Source: Ceratobasidium sp. AG-K (lineage: Eukaryota; Basidiomycota; Agaricomycetes; Cantharellales; Ceratobasidiaceae). From it: 64,000 nt of DNA. Location: positions 1,178,001 to 1,242,000 of the forward strand of contig JAWNGF010000010.1 of assembly GCA_037039685.1 (NCBI GenBank). The letters are read 5' to 3'. Each line of letters opens with the position of its first letter. Position 1 is the stretch's first letter. Of the stretch, positions 47,701 through 56,005 are shown piece by piece. Below the pieces are notes generated by a model that did no database searches, had not been told where the DNA came from, and worked only from the letters and a program-made list of their open reading frames with translations. Both the position numbers and the translations under genes were made by a program.

Positions 47701-50700
47701 TCGACTACATTTCGAATTTTCGAACCTATTCCAGCGCTTTGGGTTACAATGAGGCCACCCTCAAAGACGATTTTTACTCAGGGCTCAAAGACGAAATCCA
47801 GGATGTCATGTCAATTCAGAGCATTGATCGCCACATCATTTCCCTCACACAGTTGATGAATCACGCGTCTAGGATTGATGCAAGCCTTATTGCATGAAAT
47901 CTGGAGAAAAAGGCCAAGGGCCTGGAGAAGGCGACATCGAGCGGAACCTTCAAGAAGGTGACCACGAGCGCAACAGCGCAGAAGACACAATTCAAGGAGG
48001 GAGACAGGGTGTATACCATGGGACCAAAGGGCGCAACCAGGGGACAAATTACAAAAATTGGGAACAATAAGAAAGGCTTCAAAATTCCCACCATCAAATG
48101 GGAAGATGGCTCTGAGAGCGAACTCCCATTCCCCTACCTTCGCCTAAACACCCGCACGGTCGCAGGAATTGAAGTGGCAGCAACCAGTAGTTCAGAACTC
48201 ACTTGTTACCGCTGCCAGAAGAAGGGCCACATCGCGAAAAATTGCGTTATCAAGATAGCCGCTCTGGAAGAAGTCTCTGATGAGGAGTCGGGAAAAGGCA
48301 GTGTCTGAAGGGAGCATCAGGCGCCCTGAAGACAGAATTAGATCGTGTTGCCATGGAAAATCGTAATCAGTCTGTAAACAAATTATATCTATGTTCCACC
48401 GAATACGCAGACCAACTCCGCGTGCCAATAATGATCGAAAGCCTGAAAAACCTCATCACCGTTGCTATGATTGATTCCGGCACCTCCGGGAACTTCATCA
48501 ATTCTGAATATATCTCTAAACACAAAATCCCTACGAAAAAGAAAAAAGTAGCGCGACGGGTACAAGTTATAGATGGACGCCCAATTGCAAATGGATTAAT
48601 CAAGCGGGAAGCAACTTTCCATGTCATCATGAACGATCACGTCGAAGAAATCACATGTGACGTGGCACCCTTAGGACGGCACACTGTGGTCTTGGGAATC
48701 CCTTGGTTGAAGAAGCATAACCCTCAAATCAATTGGTCAAAAGGGACACTGGAGTTCAACTCGGGGTTCTGCGTGTCAGAATGCCTGTGTGAAGATCTCA
48801 ACGCCATAGAAGGGGGAATAGTGGGAAAACTTCCCAACGAATACCTTGAATTCCAGGATGTCTTTGTCGCCAAGGAGGTTGATAAGCTTCCCCCTCACCG
48901 GCCCTATGATCTCAAAATTGAACTCGAATCTGGTGCAAAACCCAAAATTGGGGTTGTTTACTCATTAACCAAGGAGGAAGATAGAATCCTGAAGGCCTGG
49001 ATCGACGAGAACCTGGAAAAAGGCTTCATTGTTCCCTCAACTTCTCAATGGGCATCACCAGTTATGTTTGTCCGCCGTCACGACATCGATGGCGTACCCC
49101 AACCACCAAGATTATGCATGGATTATCGATACCTTAACAGGTGGACAAAGAAGAACCGATACCCCCTACCCCGAACGGATGACCTAATTGAGCGAGTCAA
49201 AGGGGCCAAGATCTTTACCAAATTGGATCTGAAATCAGGCTACAACCTAGTCAGGGTCGCAGAAGAAGACGTATACAAAACGGCCTTTAGAACTAAATAT
49301 GGCCTGTTTGAAACCAAAGTCATGCCGTTTGGCCTGACCAATGCTCCAGCAACATTCCAGAATATGATGGACATGGAGTTCAGGGACATTAAAGGAGTCT
49401 ACGTGGAAATCTACATTGATGACATCTTAATCTTCTCCAAAGAACCTGAAGAACATCCATCTCATGTGAAAGAAGTACTTCGTCGACTACAACGCCTGGG
49501 TCTATATTGTTCCCTCAAGAAGTGTTCGTTCCATGTTTCAAAGGTTGACTATCTGGGTCTGGTAATCTCGGGAGAAGTTGTTGAAATGCAAGAAGAAAAG
49601 GTGTCAGCGATCAAGAGGTGGCCCGTTCCCAAAAATGTTACAGATGTACAAACATTCCTAGGGTTTGCAAACTTCTATCGGCGATTTATCCAAGGCTATA
49701 CCCACATAGCGCGACCTCTCTATGATTTAACGATGAAAGGGAAACCCTGGGAATGGACCAAGGAAACACAGGCCAGCTTTGAGCAAATAATTCAAGAATT
49801 CCAACAAGCACCGATACTACTGCAACCGGATCAAGAAAAGGGATTCATCATTGAGTGCGATGCATCAGACAAGGCCACAGGAGCAGTCCTCAGCCAATAT
49901 GGGACGGATAACAAACTCCACCCTGTCGCCTTCATGTCCAAAAGCCTGTCACCAGCGGAGCGGAACTACGATATTTTTGATAAGGAACTTTTAGCAATCA
50001 TTAAGGCCTTTAAGGAATGGCACCATCTATTGGAAGGAACTGAAATCCCGGTACTACTTATTACCGATCACAAGAATCTGGAATATTTCATGACGTCGAA
50101 AGTCCTTACCAAGCGACAGAACAGATGGGCCGTCTTCCTGTCAGAATTCAATTTCCAGATCAAGTATCGGGCTGGCGGACTTAATGGAAAAGCCGATGCA
50201 CTCAGCCGACGAAGTGACCATGACCTAGAAGGGGGAGTAGTCCCTCAAAAACCCTTGCTCGCTCCCCACATCTTCATCAATTTGGCAGAAGAATCACCTA
50301 CTGGCATGGCATCAACAGCGGAAATTCGTTCTTCCATTCAGAAGCAACTGCCAAGTGACGAATACACCCAGTCCATTTGGGCCTTCCTCAGCAATCGACC
50401 CGAGAAAGCACCCGCTACAGTTCAAAAGGAATTCGAAGATTGGACAATTCGGAATAACATGCTGTATAGGAAAGGGCGGATCTATGTTCCCAACAACAAC
50501 GAGACGAAACGACAAATCCTAGAGCTACACCATGACAACAAGGCAGCCGGTCACATGGGACAAGCCAAGACTTTGGAATTAATCAAGCGGGAATATTGGT
50601 GGCCATCAATGAAGGCATTCATTAACAAATACGTGTCATCTTGTGATTTGTGCCAACGAAGCAAACCGATCAATCAGCGCCCCCTAGGAGAATTGCAACC

Positions 50701-53700
50701 TCTGGAACTTCCCTCTAAACCTTGGCAACACATCTCGGTTGACATGATTGTCAAACTACCCCTATCAAGGAGCCTAGACTCCATTTTGGTCATTGTCGAT
50801 ACGCTCACTAAAATGGCACATTTCATTCCCTGTACCGAGAAGACCACGTCCCCAAAGCTAGCAGAACTCTTCATGGAACATTGTTGGAAGTTGCACGGTA
50901 CTCCAGAGACTGTTGTATCAGATCGAGGCCCCACCTTCGCGTCAAAATTCATGAAGGAGCTCTATCAGGCCCTGAAGATTAGACCCAGACTCTCCACAGC
51001 CTATCACCCTGAGACGGATGGCCAAACAGAACGAATCAATCAGATGATAGAAGCCTTTTTGAGAACCTATGTGTTGTTCAGGCAGCATGACTGGGCTTCT
51101 CTGCTTCCCTTTGCCGAATTTGCTTACAACAATTCCTTCCACTCAAGTATTGGCATGACCCCTTTCTTTGCCAACACGGCACGACATCCTTCCATAGATG
51201 GTACACCAGTGGAAGATGGCTCAGTTCCGGAAGCCTCGGCTCATGCTCAACGCATCCATGACAATCTGGAAGAAGCTAAGGCAAGCCTGACCTTGAGCAA
51301 GGAACAAGATAAGGAATACGCGGATCAACGGCGCCGTGGGGATCCTTTCATCATTGGAGATAAAGTTTGGCTCAGTCACGATCACATTCCTTCAAACCGG
51401 CCATCAATCAAACTCTCTCATAAGCGTTTGGGCCCCTTCACAATCTTGGAAGCAATCGGAAAAAACGCGTACAAACTGGAACTTCCTCCATCCATGACCA
51501 TACACCCAGTAGTCAATGTATCTCGCCTTGCCAAGTACGAAGAAGATGAGATTGAGGGACGTGTTATCAAGCCACCACCATCAATTGAGACACCTGAAGG
51601 AGAAGAGGAATACGAGGTTGAAACCATTCACAGTTCCAAAATAGAGAAAGGCGTCCTGAAGTATCTTGTCAAATGGAAAGGCTACACAACGGAACACGAC
51701 TCGTGGGAACCCTTGGGAAACCTTGGGAACGCATCAGAACTCATTAGCGAATTCCACAGGGAACATCCAGAAGCCATCAAGGAAGTTCCCAAAGTTACGA
51801 GGAAGCGCCGCCATGAGGAAACAAAGGGTAATTCGGCCGCCGAAGAAAAAGAGGAACAGCCCAGCCGTCGTGCAAAGCGTATAAAAGAGGCAGCGGGAGT
51901 CCAAGTCCCTCATCAACAAGTTCTTACTTCGGTTCCTCTCACACTCAAACCACATACTCATACATCCACTTTGGCGCCATGTCTCGCTTCGCCAACACCA
52001 CTGTCCGCGTCTACAACGACGCCTTCACCTGCTCAGCCTCTTTCAAGAGGTCCCTCACTTGTGTCAACCTCGAGGAAGGATTGTACTGGCACGACGGACT
52101 CCGCCAGTCCTTCTACTTCATCATTTCTGCGCGCTATGAGCGCTCTCGCCCCCGCCGCTCCTTCTGCGGTATGCCCCTCGTCCGCTGGCGCAACTGGCTG
52201 GCCCACGACATGGCCGACATCCACGATCACGTCGAGATCGTCAACGCCTACCGCAAAGCCAGGGCACGGGCCTGCACCGAATACATCGACCTCACCGAGG
52301 AGGAACCCGATCGGCAGGACGCCATCGTCGACTTGACGGATGAGGAGGAGGATTATGGGGTCTGGAAAGGGGTTGGGTCAGTAGAGGACCCATTGGTACT
52401 GGACGATGGGGAAGAGTTTGTCTTAGTTTCCCCTGTTTCTTCTGATGTCGATGCCCCGGCCTAAAAGGGGGGGTAGTGTCACGACCTTTTCCTTTTCCCT
52501 TTCCTGTGTTCTGTTTGGCTCGTGTTTGGTCTCGTTCTCCTCGCCTTGGCGCATATAGTCGCCTTTATGTAAGCCATGACCGCGGGACATGCCTGCCTGG
52601 CTAGTCCCAGTTTTCCCTTGGCGCCCATGGACTTATCACGTTCCCTTTGTTCTGTCCTCGCTTCCCTCGGACTCTTGCCTTTTCTCCTTTTGTCTTCCCT
52701 TCTCGTCTGCTCTCTATTGTACATAGCCACAGTAGTTAGTATATATACCAGCAACACAAGTCTTGCCCCCACAAGACTTGTTCTCTTGTTGTTTTCCCCT
52801 CATACCATCGCGTGACTCACTTAGGCCTTAGTTGCCATCCCAACCCCCATCCTCACTACCTGTGGAGTCTCGGCCTCCAAGGTTCGGCTAGGGTTGTGAC
52901 ATTGCTTTTGGTTTTGGCTAACTGCTCCATCGCGGTTTTCCCAGTCTTCCCAGTGAGCAGCTCAATTTCACGGATGTACCCATCAAACGCCTTCCGAACC
53001 TCAATCTTGAGCTCGGAGAACTGATCTTCGGTTCGTAGATGGCGTGCTGAATCGGATTTCTTCAGTCCGGGCAACTTGAAGGCAAGCTGGAGGTTGATAG
53101 GCGACATGTGCAAAATTTCGGACACTTTGCAGCGAAGAACGTCGAAATCGGCAGCAAACGGGAGGCGAATGATGTCCTGAGCGCCATTATTCTCAACGGC
53201 GAAGGCAATCTCTTTCACCTTGCGCTTTTTGGCTGTAAGTACGTCATAATAAGTTCGAGTCCATCAATACTGTGAGGAAAATCTTACTTGTGTCTTCTTT
53301 ACGCCCCTTGCCCTTTCCCGATCCACCAGCATCATCAGGCGACTCGGAGTCCTGGTCAGACTCAGGCTCCAGCTCGTCCTCACCTGAGCCTGGTTCGGAA
53401 TTGGACTCGACTGCAGGCTTGGGTTGGGCCACAAATGGGGGAGCCATCGGCTTGATCTTGATCGTCCGCTTCAACACCTGGATTGCTGGTTTCCATTCGG
53501 TTTTACCTTTGGGCTTGGACTTCGGGGGCGATTTGGCCTTCGGTTGTGCCTTCGTCTTTGCCTTTGGGTGTGCCTTCGATCCGGCCACATCCTTTGGTTT
53601 AGCAACAGGCTTGGGCTTGGTTACCGGCGTGGCAGGCACCTCGACAGGCTTGTTGCGGGCCCGGGTGGAACTTCGGGTTGCCCTTTTTGTGCCTAAGTCA

Positions 53701-54274
53701 ATGTCGGTGAGTCAATATTGACATTGAGCATGAGGAAAACTAAGACGTACGAGGTTCAACCGCTGATTCGTCACCGCTTGCCGTACCAGCCTCTTCCTTT
53801 GGCTCGGGTTCTTCCTCCAGTGCCTGCTCCCTGGCCGCCACCTGGAGCATCTCGCTCGGCAAGGTTGGGACGAAATGAATACACCCAGTGTTTCGACGAA
53901 GGACAAGTGCAAGCGAACTGGAGGGGATATCCGAGTCCAGGACCTCCGAGTGATTGCTAGCAAGTTCGTCATCCTCGTCAGCAGCACTACTGGGTGGGAA
54001 TTTGGCTGGGGGGAAGAAGAACGAGCCCTCTGTAGCAGCGTGAGCAGGTCTAAAAAGTTTTGTAGTAAATACACTCACCTTTGTCCACATAATCGTCGTT
54101 CTTCGGGACGACATAGACGTCGGACTCCGAATCCAAGTCGGCAAATGAATCTGGCGCCTGCGCAGAAACAATTGTCGCGCCTGGAAGGCTCGAGGTCGAG
54201 AGAGCCCGCACACGTTTCCGAGTTGGTGACCCGCTCTTGTTAGCTTTGGAGCTGAGACGTTTACGGCCGGCCAT
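44772..54274 (-). CDS. Second (cargo) gene of the Tc1-type element, split by a chromovirus
   Basis: Exons: 54274-54079, 54029-53751, 53692-53288, 53232-52902 continuing at 45790-45712, 45644-45465 and 45410-44772. With the LTR element and one TTGCT copy removed, all phases agree and give 703 codons (702 aa) with no lesion. The N-terminus is basic (MAGRKRLSSKANKS, TRKRVRA), then acidic, then Lys/Pro-rich repeats (KAHPKAKTKAQPKAKSPPKS). A folded-looking segment follows an NLS-like KKRKVKE. Its core is LPFAADFDVLRCKVSEILHM to RTEDQFSELKIEVRKAFDGY. Then come KCKTCNMNC, SDHWASLAV and a long Gly-Met run. I recognise no family. A nuclear role, perhaps in binding the element's DNA or aiding the transposase, is inference. 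Confidence 0.78.
44842..44940. repeat. Tandem 9-bp repeat encoding Gly-Gly-Met
   Basis: About eleven units of CCACCCATT-type sequence with variant units (CCTCCCATC). Read on the minus strand they give repeated GGM in the cargo protein near its C-terminus. Such arrays expand and shrink by slippage. Confidence 0.9.
45796..46220 (+). repeat. 5' LTR of the chromovirus
   Basis: It starts TGTCACGACC and ends GGTTGTGACA. A TATA-like box (TAGTATATATA, about 46057-46066) lies about 30 bp before a hairpin-forming ACAAGTCTTG...CAAGACTTGT region, the likely transcription start. Confidence 0.95.
46223..46236 (+). promoter_or_regulatory. Putative self-priming primer-binding site
   Basis: AGAACAAGTCTTGT begins 2 bp after the 5' LTR. 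It is the exact reverse complement of 46090-46103, the predicted 5' end of the transcript. Such pairing is how Tf1/sushi elements prime reverse transcription on their own RNA. Confidence 0.72.
46629..48308 (+). CDS. gag: Gag of the chromovirus, with an in-frame TGA
   Basis: The frame opens at 46629 (MSTYPGEGSVAGRI) and carries a Ser/Thr-rich N-terminus. A capsid-like domain follows (REWIRPFLEKEMSGIPQPIL, LFEEAFEEAFGEVEQAEVYR, YNEATLKDDFYSGLKDEIQD). A TGA at 47895-47897 interrupts it right after SRIDASLIA. The same frame then continues NLEKKAKGLEKATSSGTFKK and reaches a zinc knuckle CYRCQKKGHIAKNC, ending at 48308. Arg (CGA) would fit the stop position, so a C-to-T change is likely. Read-through is possible but unproven. 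The pol ATG follows 44 nt later in another frame. Confidence 0.85.
48353..52336 (+). CDS. pol: Pol polyprotein of the chromovirus (PR-RT-RH-IN-chromodomain)
   Basis: A 1,327-codon open frame. The protease site DSGTSGNF lies near residue 45. Reverse transcriptase has LDLKSGYN and YIDDILIFS (about 353). RNase H has ECDASDKATGAVLSQ (about 500). Integrase has the HHCC zinc finger (HHDNKAAGHMGQAK...CDLCQRSK, about 725-765) and the DDE residues near 797, 856 and 892. The chromodomain EYEVETIHSS...LVKWKGYTTEHDSWEP lies at about 1085-1140. Chromodomains can steer integration to marked chromatin. After about residue 1190 the sequence becomes Ser/Thr/Pro low complexity and overlaps another ORF, so the real end may be earlier. 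No lesion in the catalytic part. Confidence 0.95.
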   Translation: MENRNQSVNKLYLCSTEYADQLRVPIMIESLKNLITVAMIDSGTSGNFINSEYISKHKIPTKKKKVARRVQVIDGRPIANGLIKREATFHVIMNDHVEEITCDVAPLGRHTVVLGIPWLKKHNPQINWSKGTLEFNSGFCVSECLCEDLNAIEGGIVGKLPNEYLEFQDVFVAKEVDKLPPHRPYDLKIELESGAKPKIGVVYSLTKEEDRILKAWIDENLEKGFIVPSTSQWASPVMFVRRHDIDGVPQPPRLCMDYRYLNRWTKKNRYPLPRTDDLIERVKGAKIFTKLDLKSGYNLVRVAEEDVYKTAFRTKYGLFETKVMPFGLTNAPATFQNMMDMEFRDIKGVYVEIYIDDILIFSKEPEEHPSHVKEVLRRLQRLGLYCSLKKCSFHVSKVDYLGLVISGEVVEMQEEKVSAIKRWPVPKNVTDVQTFLGFANFYRRFIQGYTHIARPLYDLTMKGKPWEWTKETQASFEQIIQEFQQAPILLQPDQEKGFIIECDASDKATGAVLSQYGTDNKLHPVAFMSKSLSPAERNYDIFDKELLAIIKAFKEWHHLLEGTEIPVLLITDHKNLEYFMTSKVLTKRQNRWAVFLSEFNFQIKYRAGGLNGKADALSRRSDHDLEGGVVPQKPLLAPHIFINLAEESPTGMASTAEIRSSIQKQLPSDEYTQSIWAFLSNRPEKAPATVQKEFEDWTIRNNMLYRKGRIYVPNNNETKRQILELHHDNKAAGHMGQAKTLELIKREYWWPSMKAFINKYVSSCDLCQRSKPINQRPLGELQPLELPSKPWQHISVDMIVKLPLSRSLDSILVIVDTLTKMAHFIPCTEKTTSPKLAELFMEHCWKLHGTPETVVSDRGPTFASKFMKELYQALKIRPRLSTAYHPETDGQTERINQMIEAFLRTYVLFRQHDWASLLPFAEFAYNNSFHSSIGMTPFFANTARHPSIDGTPVEDGSVPEASAHAQRIHDNLEEAKASLTLSKEQDKEYADQRRRGDPFIIGDKVWLSHDHIPSNRPSIKLSHKRLGPFTILEAIGKNAYKLELPPSMTIHPVVNVSRLAKYEEDEIEGRVIKPPPSIETPEGEEEYEVETIHSSKIEKGVLKYLVKWKGYTTEHDSWEPLGNLGNASELISEFHREHPEAIKEVPKVTRKRRHEETKGNSAAEEKEEQPSRRAKRIKEAAGVQVPHQQVLTSVPLTLKPHTHTSTLAPCLASPTPLSASTTTPSPAQPLSRGPSLVSTSRKDCTGTTDSASPSTSSFLRAMSALAPAAPSAVCPSSAGATGWPTTWPTSTITSRSSTPTAKPGHGPAPNTSTSPRRNPIGRTPSST
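51979..52464 (+). CDS. Overlapping third ORF at the chromovirus 3' end
   Basis: 161 codons in a frame different from pol, overlapping its last 358 nt and ending at the polypurine tract. A TATAAAAG box (51880-51887) lies about 92 bp upstream of the ATG, in a GCGCCATGT context. The protein is soluble, with aromatic and basic content (LYWHDGLRQSFYFIISARYE, RRSFCGMPLVRWRNWLAHDM). Two motifs shaped like SUMO-interacting motifs follow, YIDLTEEE and IVDLTDEEE. In the overlap the pol frame gives only Ser/Thr/Pro filler, so this ORF looks like the constrained one. Family not recognised. Expression from its own promoter is inference. Confidence 0.62.
   Translation: MSRFANTTVRVYNDAFTCSASFKRSLTCVNLEEGLYWHDGLRQSFYFIISARYERSRPRRSFCGMPLVRWRNWLAHDMADIHDHVEIVNAYRKARARACTEYIDLTEEEPDRQDAIVDLTDEEEDYGVWKGVGSVEDPLVLDDGEEFVLVSPVSSDVDAPA
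52463..52476 (+). promoter_or_regulatory. Polypurine tract
   Basis: AAAAGGGGGGG followed by TAG directly abuts the 3' LTR, the usual position for the plus-strand primer. Confidence 0.85.
52477..52901 (+). repeat. 3' LTR of the chromovirus
   Basis: Same length and, as far as I can read, same sequence as the 5' LTR. It is preceded by a G-run polypurine tract and followed by the TTGCT duplication. Confidence 0.95.
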
Positions 54275-54672
54275 CAGGGTGAGTCAAAGTCAAAAAGTAT
54301 CGATTTGTTGGAGGTGTACTAAAATGCTTGGAGTGCAGCTCGTGGTGCTCCAACATCGAGCACATTCCCGGGTTTTTATAGGTTACAGTCGCCCGCTGCG
54401 CCCGAAATCGCACCCCCTCCCGCTCCCCTTGCAACGCGACTGAATGCTTGAGGTACGAACAGTGATGCCCTATATATCTCTTCAATTTTTGGCGCTCACC
54501 TAGTCTATTTCCTGCAAGGTGCCGGGCATGTCGCTCTTGCAACTGGTGGCCTGGACCGCCTTTCCCCCTTGATGTAACGTAGATAATAAATCCATATATT
54601 TACATACATGATCAGGAAGGTACGGTCAACGCGACTCCAACAAGCCTAAGATCGCCATTCAACTGCATGAAA

Positions 54673-54756
54673 TGACGGAGCAGTGCGACTTTTAGTCCCG
54701 AGGTCGATTTTCGATTTTTCTTGTGGGCGCTTGGCAAGTACTTTTGCAAATCGCAG
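54673..54756. repeat. Right terminal inverted repeat of the two-gene element
   Basis: Inverted partner of 43172-43255, followed by TA at 54757-54758 and then directly by TPR-SET coding sequence (GGAGCCCATCATTGG). Confidence 0.92.
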
Positions 54757-55767
54757 TAACGGAGCCCATCATTGGTAAATTCCCGGCGAATATTCTATTA
54801 GTCATGTCGATGTCAATAAAGTTGAGGGTATCATCGAGAGCAATAGTTTTAGCAACGATATAAAGAACTATGATCTTGGGAATACTCATACCATCTACGT
54901 TCTTCCTTCACTTATGAACCACTCTTGCCATGGCACTGCAGTTCGATCTCACATTGGTTCTATCCTCGTTATCCTTGCTTCCCGTGATATGAAGGAGGGG
55001 GAAGAGGTGACATGCTCCTACATTGGCATTGGCCACCGTACTGGGGCAACCTACTGAAGCCGAGGGCCTGAACTCAAAGATGGATTGATGACTGCCGATA
55101 CCAACTCTGCACTTCCGATCGTCTCGACGGAGATAGTCGATGCCAAGAGCGTGAGCAATACGGCGCTCAGTTGGCAGAAATACGTATGCAAATGCGTCCA
55201 GAAAATATTCAGTTTGTCGCCGATACTATACGTAGCCTGGTCACAAGGATACGGTCGACCTACAGAGCAGGGAGAAAAGAGCCGATGGATACTTTAGGGC
55301 TTGCACAGCGGGTGCATGCGTTCACCAATCAGTATACAAATCCTAGTCAAGCCATTCGAGCGTACATGGATGCCTTACAGTCTCATGGCATAATTATAAA
55401 ACCCATACCACCAAAGCGAGTACCTCGAAAACAGTCCGATATTCGGGGCAGCGGCTTAGTTATCGAGGCGGATGCTTTCCCTTCGCAATTCGATAGCATA
55501 TTTCGGTGCATCAAAGTCATGAAGACGATTGCTTCCTTGGAATACCATTGCGGAAAGCGCGAGGCAGCGAGCCATTGGGCTATTGCTTGCTGGTGGAGTA
55601 GGTTTACTATGTATCCTTCACCGGGCCGACACTTACTAACCGGCTTGATGCAACCTGCAGCTCATCGACTCTTCTACGGGCCAGGGAAGCAATACCTATG
55701 GCACACGCTGTCAATCGATGACCCATCCCAAGACAAGATTAGTGAGCTTTTGAAGAATTTTGAATAA
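54757..55767 (+). pseudogene. TPR-SET protein, copy 1, 3' part
   Basis: It resumes the gene cut at 43169. GAHHW is followed at once by a TAA where copy 2 reads MIHGEYP. Then come LPSLMNHSCHGTAVRSHIGS-like SET core, EVTCSYIGIG, and another stop near 55055. After it the Cys-rich post-SET part of copy 2 is lost or altered, and the C-terminal helix region (RRKEPMDTLGLAQRV) continues to the last exon at about 55663-55767. The several lesions mean copy 1 was already dead or has decayed since. Confidence 0.82.
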
Positions 55768-56005
55768 CGTAGCTCGAATATGGCCTGAACGTTGATCAGC
55801 TGTCTAGTTAATAGCGGATATGCAGAATCGCTACGCATGCTTGCTCTGATTACAACTAAGATGGATTATGAAGAAATATTGTGTTAGCTATTTGTCACGA
55901 GGTAGATTTTGACTAGGTAGCACAAGTACGACCATAGGTGAAGTAATAATGTACTGAAGGACTCACACACACAAGCGAAATTCCATCGGAAAGCGCTATT
56001 TGACC

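Larger units (their letters stand above)
45796..52901 (+). mobile_element. Chromodomain Ty3/gypsy retrotransposon (chromovirus), young insertion
   Basis: A 7,106-bp element with two 425-bp LTRs that I read as identical. Its TGTCAC...GTGACA ends are flanked by a 5-bp TTGCT duplication (45791-45795 and 52902-52906). Gag, pol and an extra 3' ORF run on the plus strand. A polypurine tract precedes the right LTR. Identical LTRs indicate a recent jump. It lies inside exon 4 of the cargo gene, antisense to it. Confidence 0.95.
43172..54756 (+). mobile_element. Two-gene Tc1/mariner-type transposon, itself carrying an LTR element
   Basis: Inverted repeats of 83 bp with one mismatch end the element (43173-43255 and 54673-54755). 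TA flanks lie at 43170-43171 and 54757-54758. Removing the element rejoins the TPR-SET copy 1 sequence in register with copy 2, which proves the insertion boundaries. Inside are an intact DDE transposase (+, 43501-44717) and a second gene running toward it (-, 54274-44772). A chromovirus at 45796-52901 lies within that second gene. Without the chromovirus and one 5-bp duplication the element would be about 4,474 bp, long for Tc1/mariner because of the extra gene. Confidence 0.88.
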
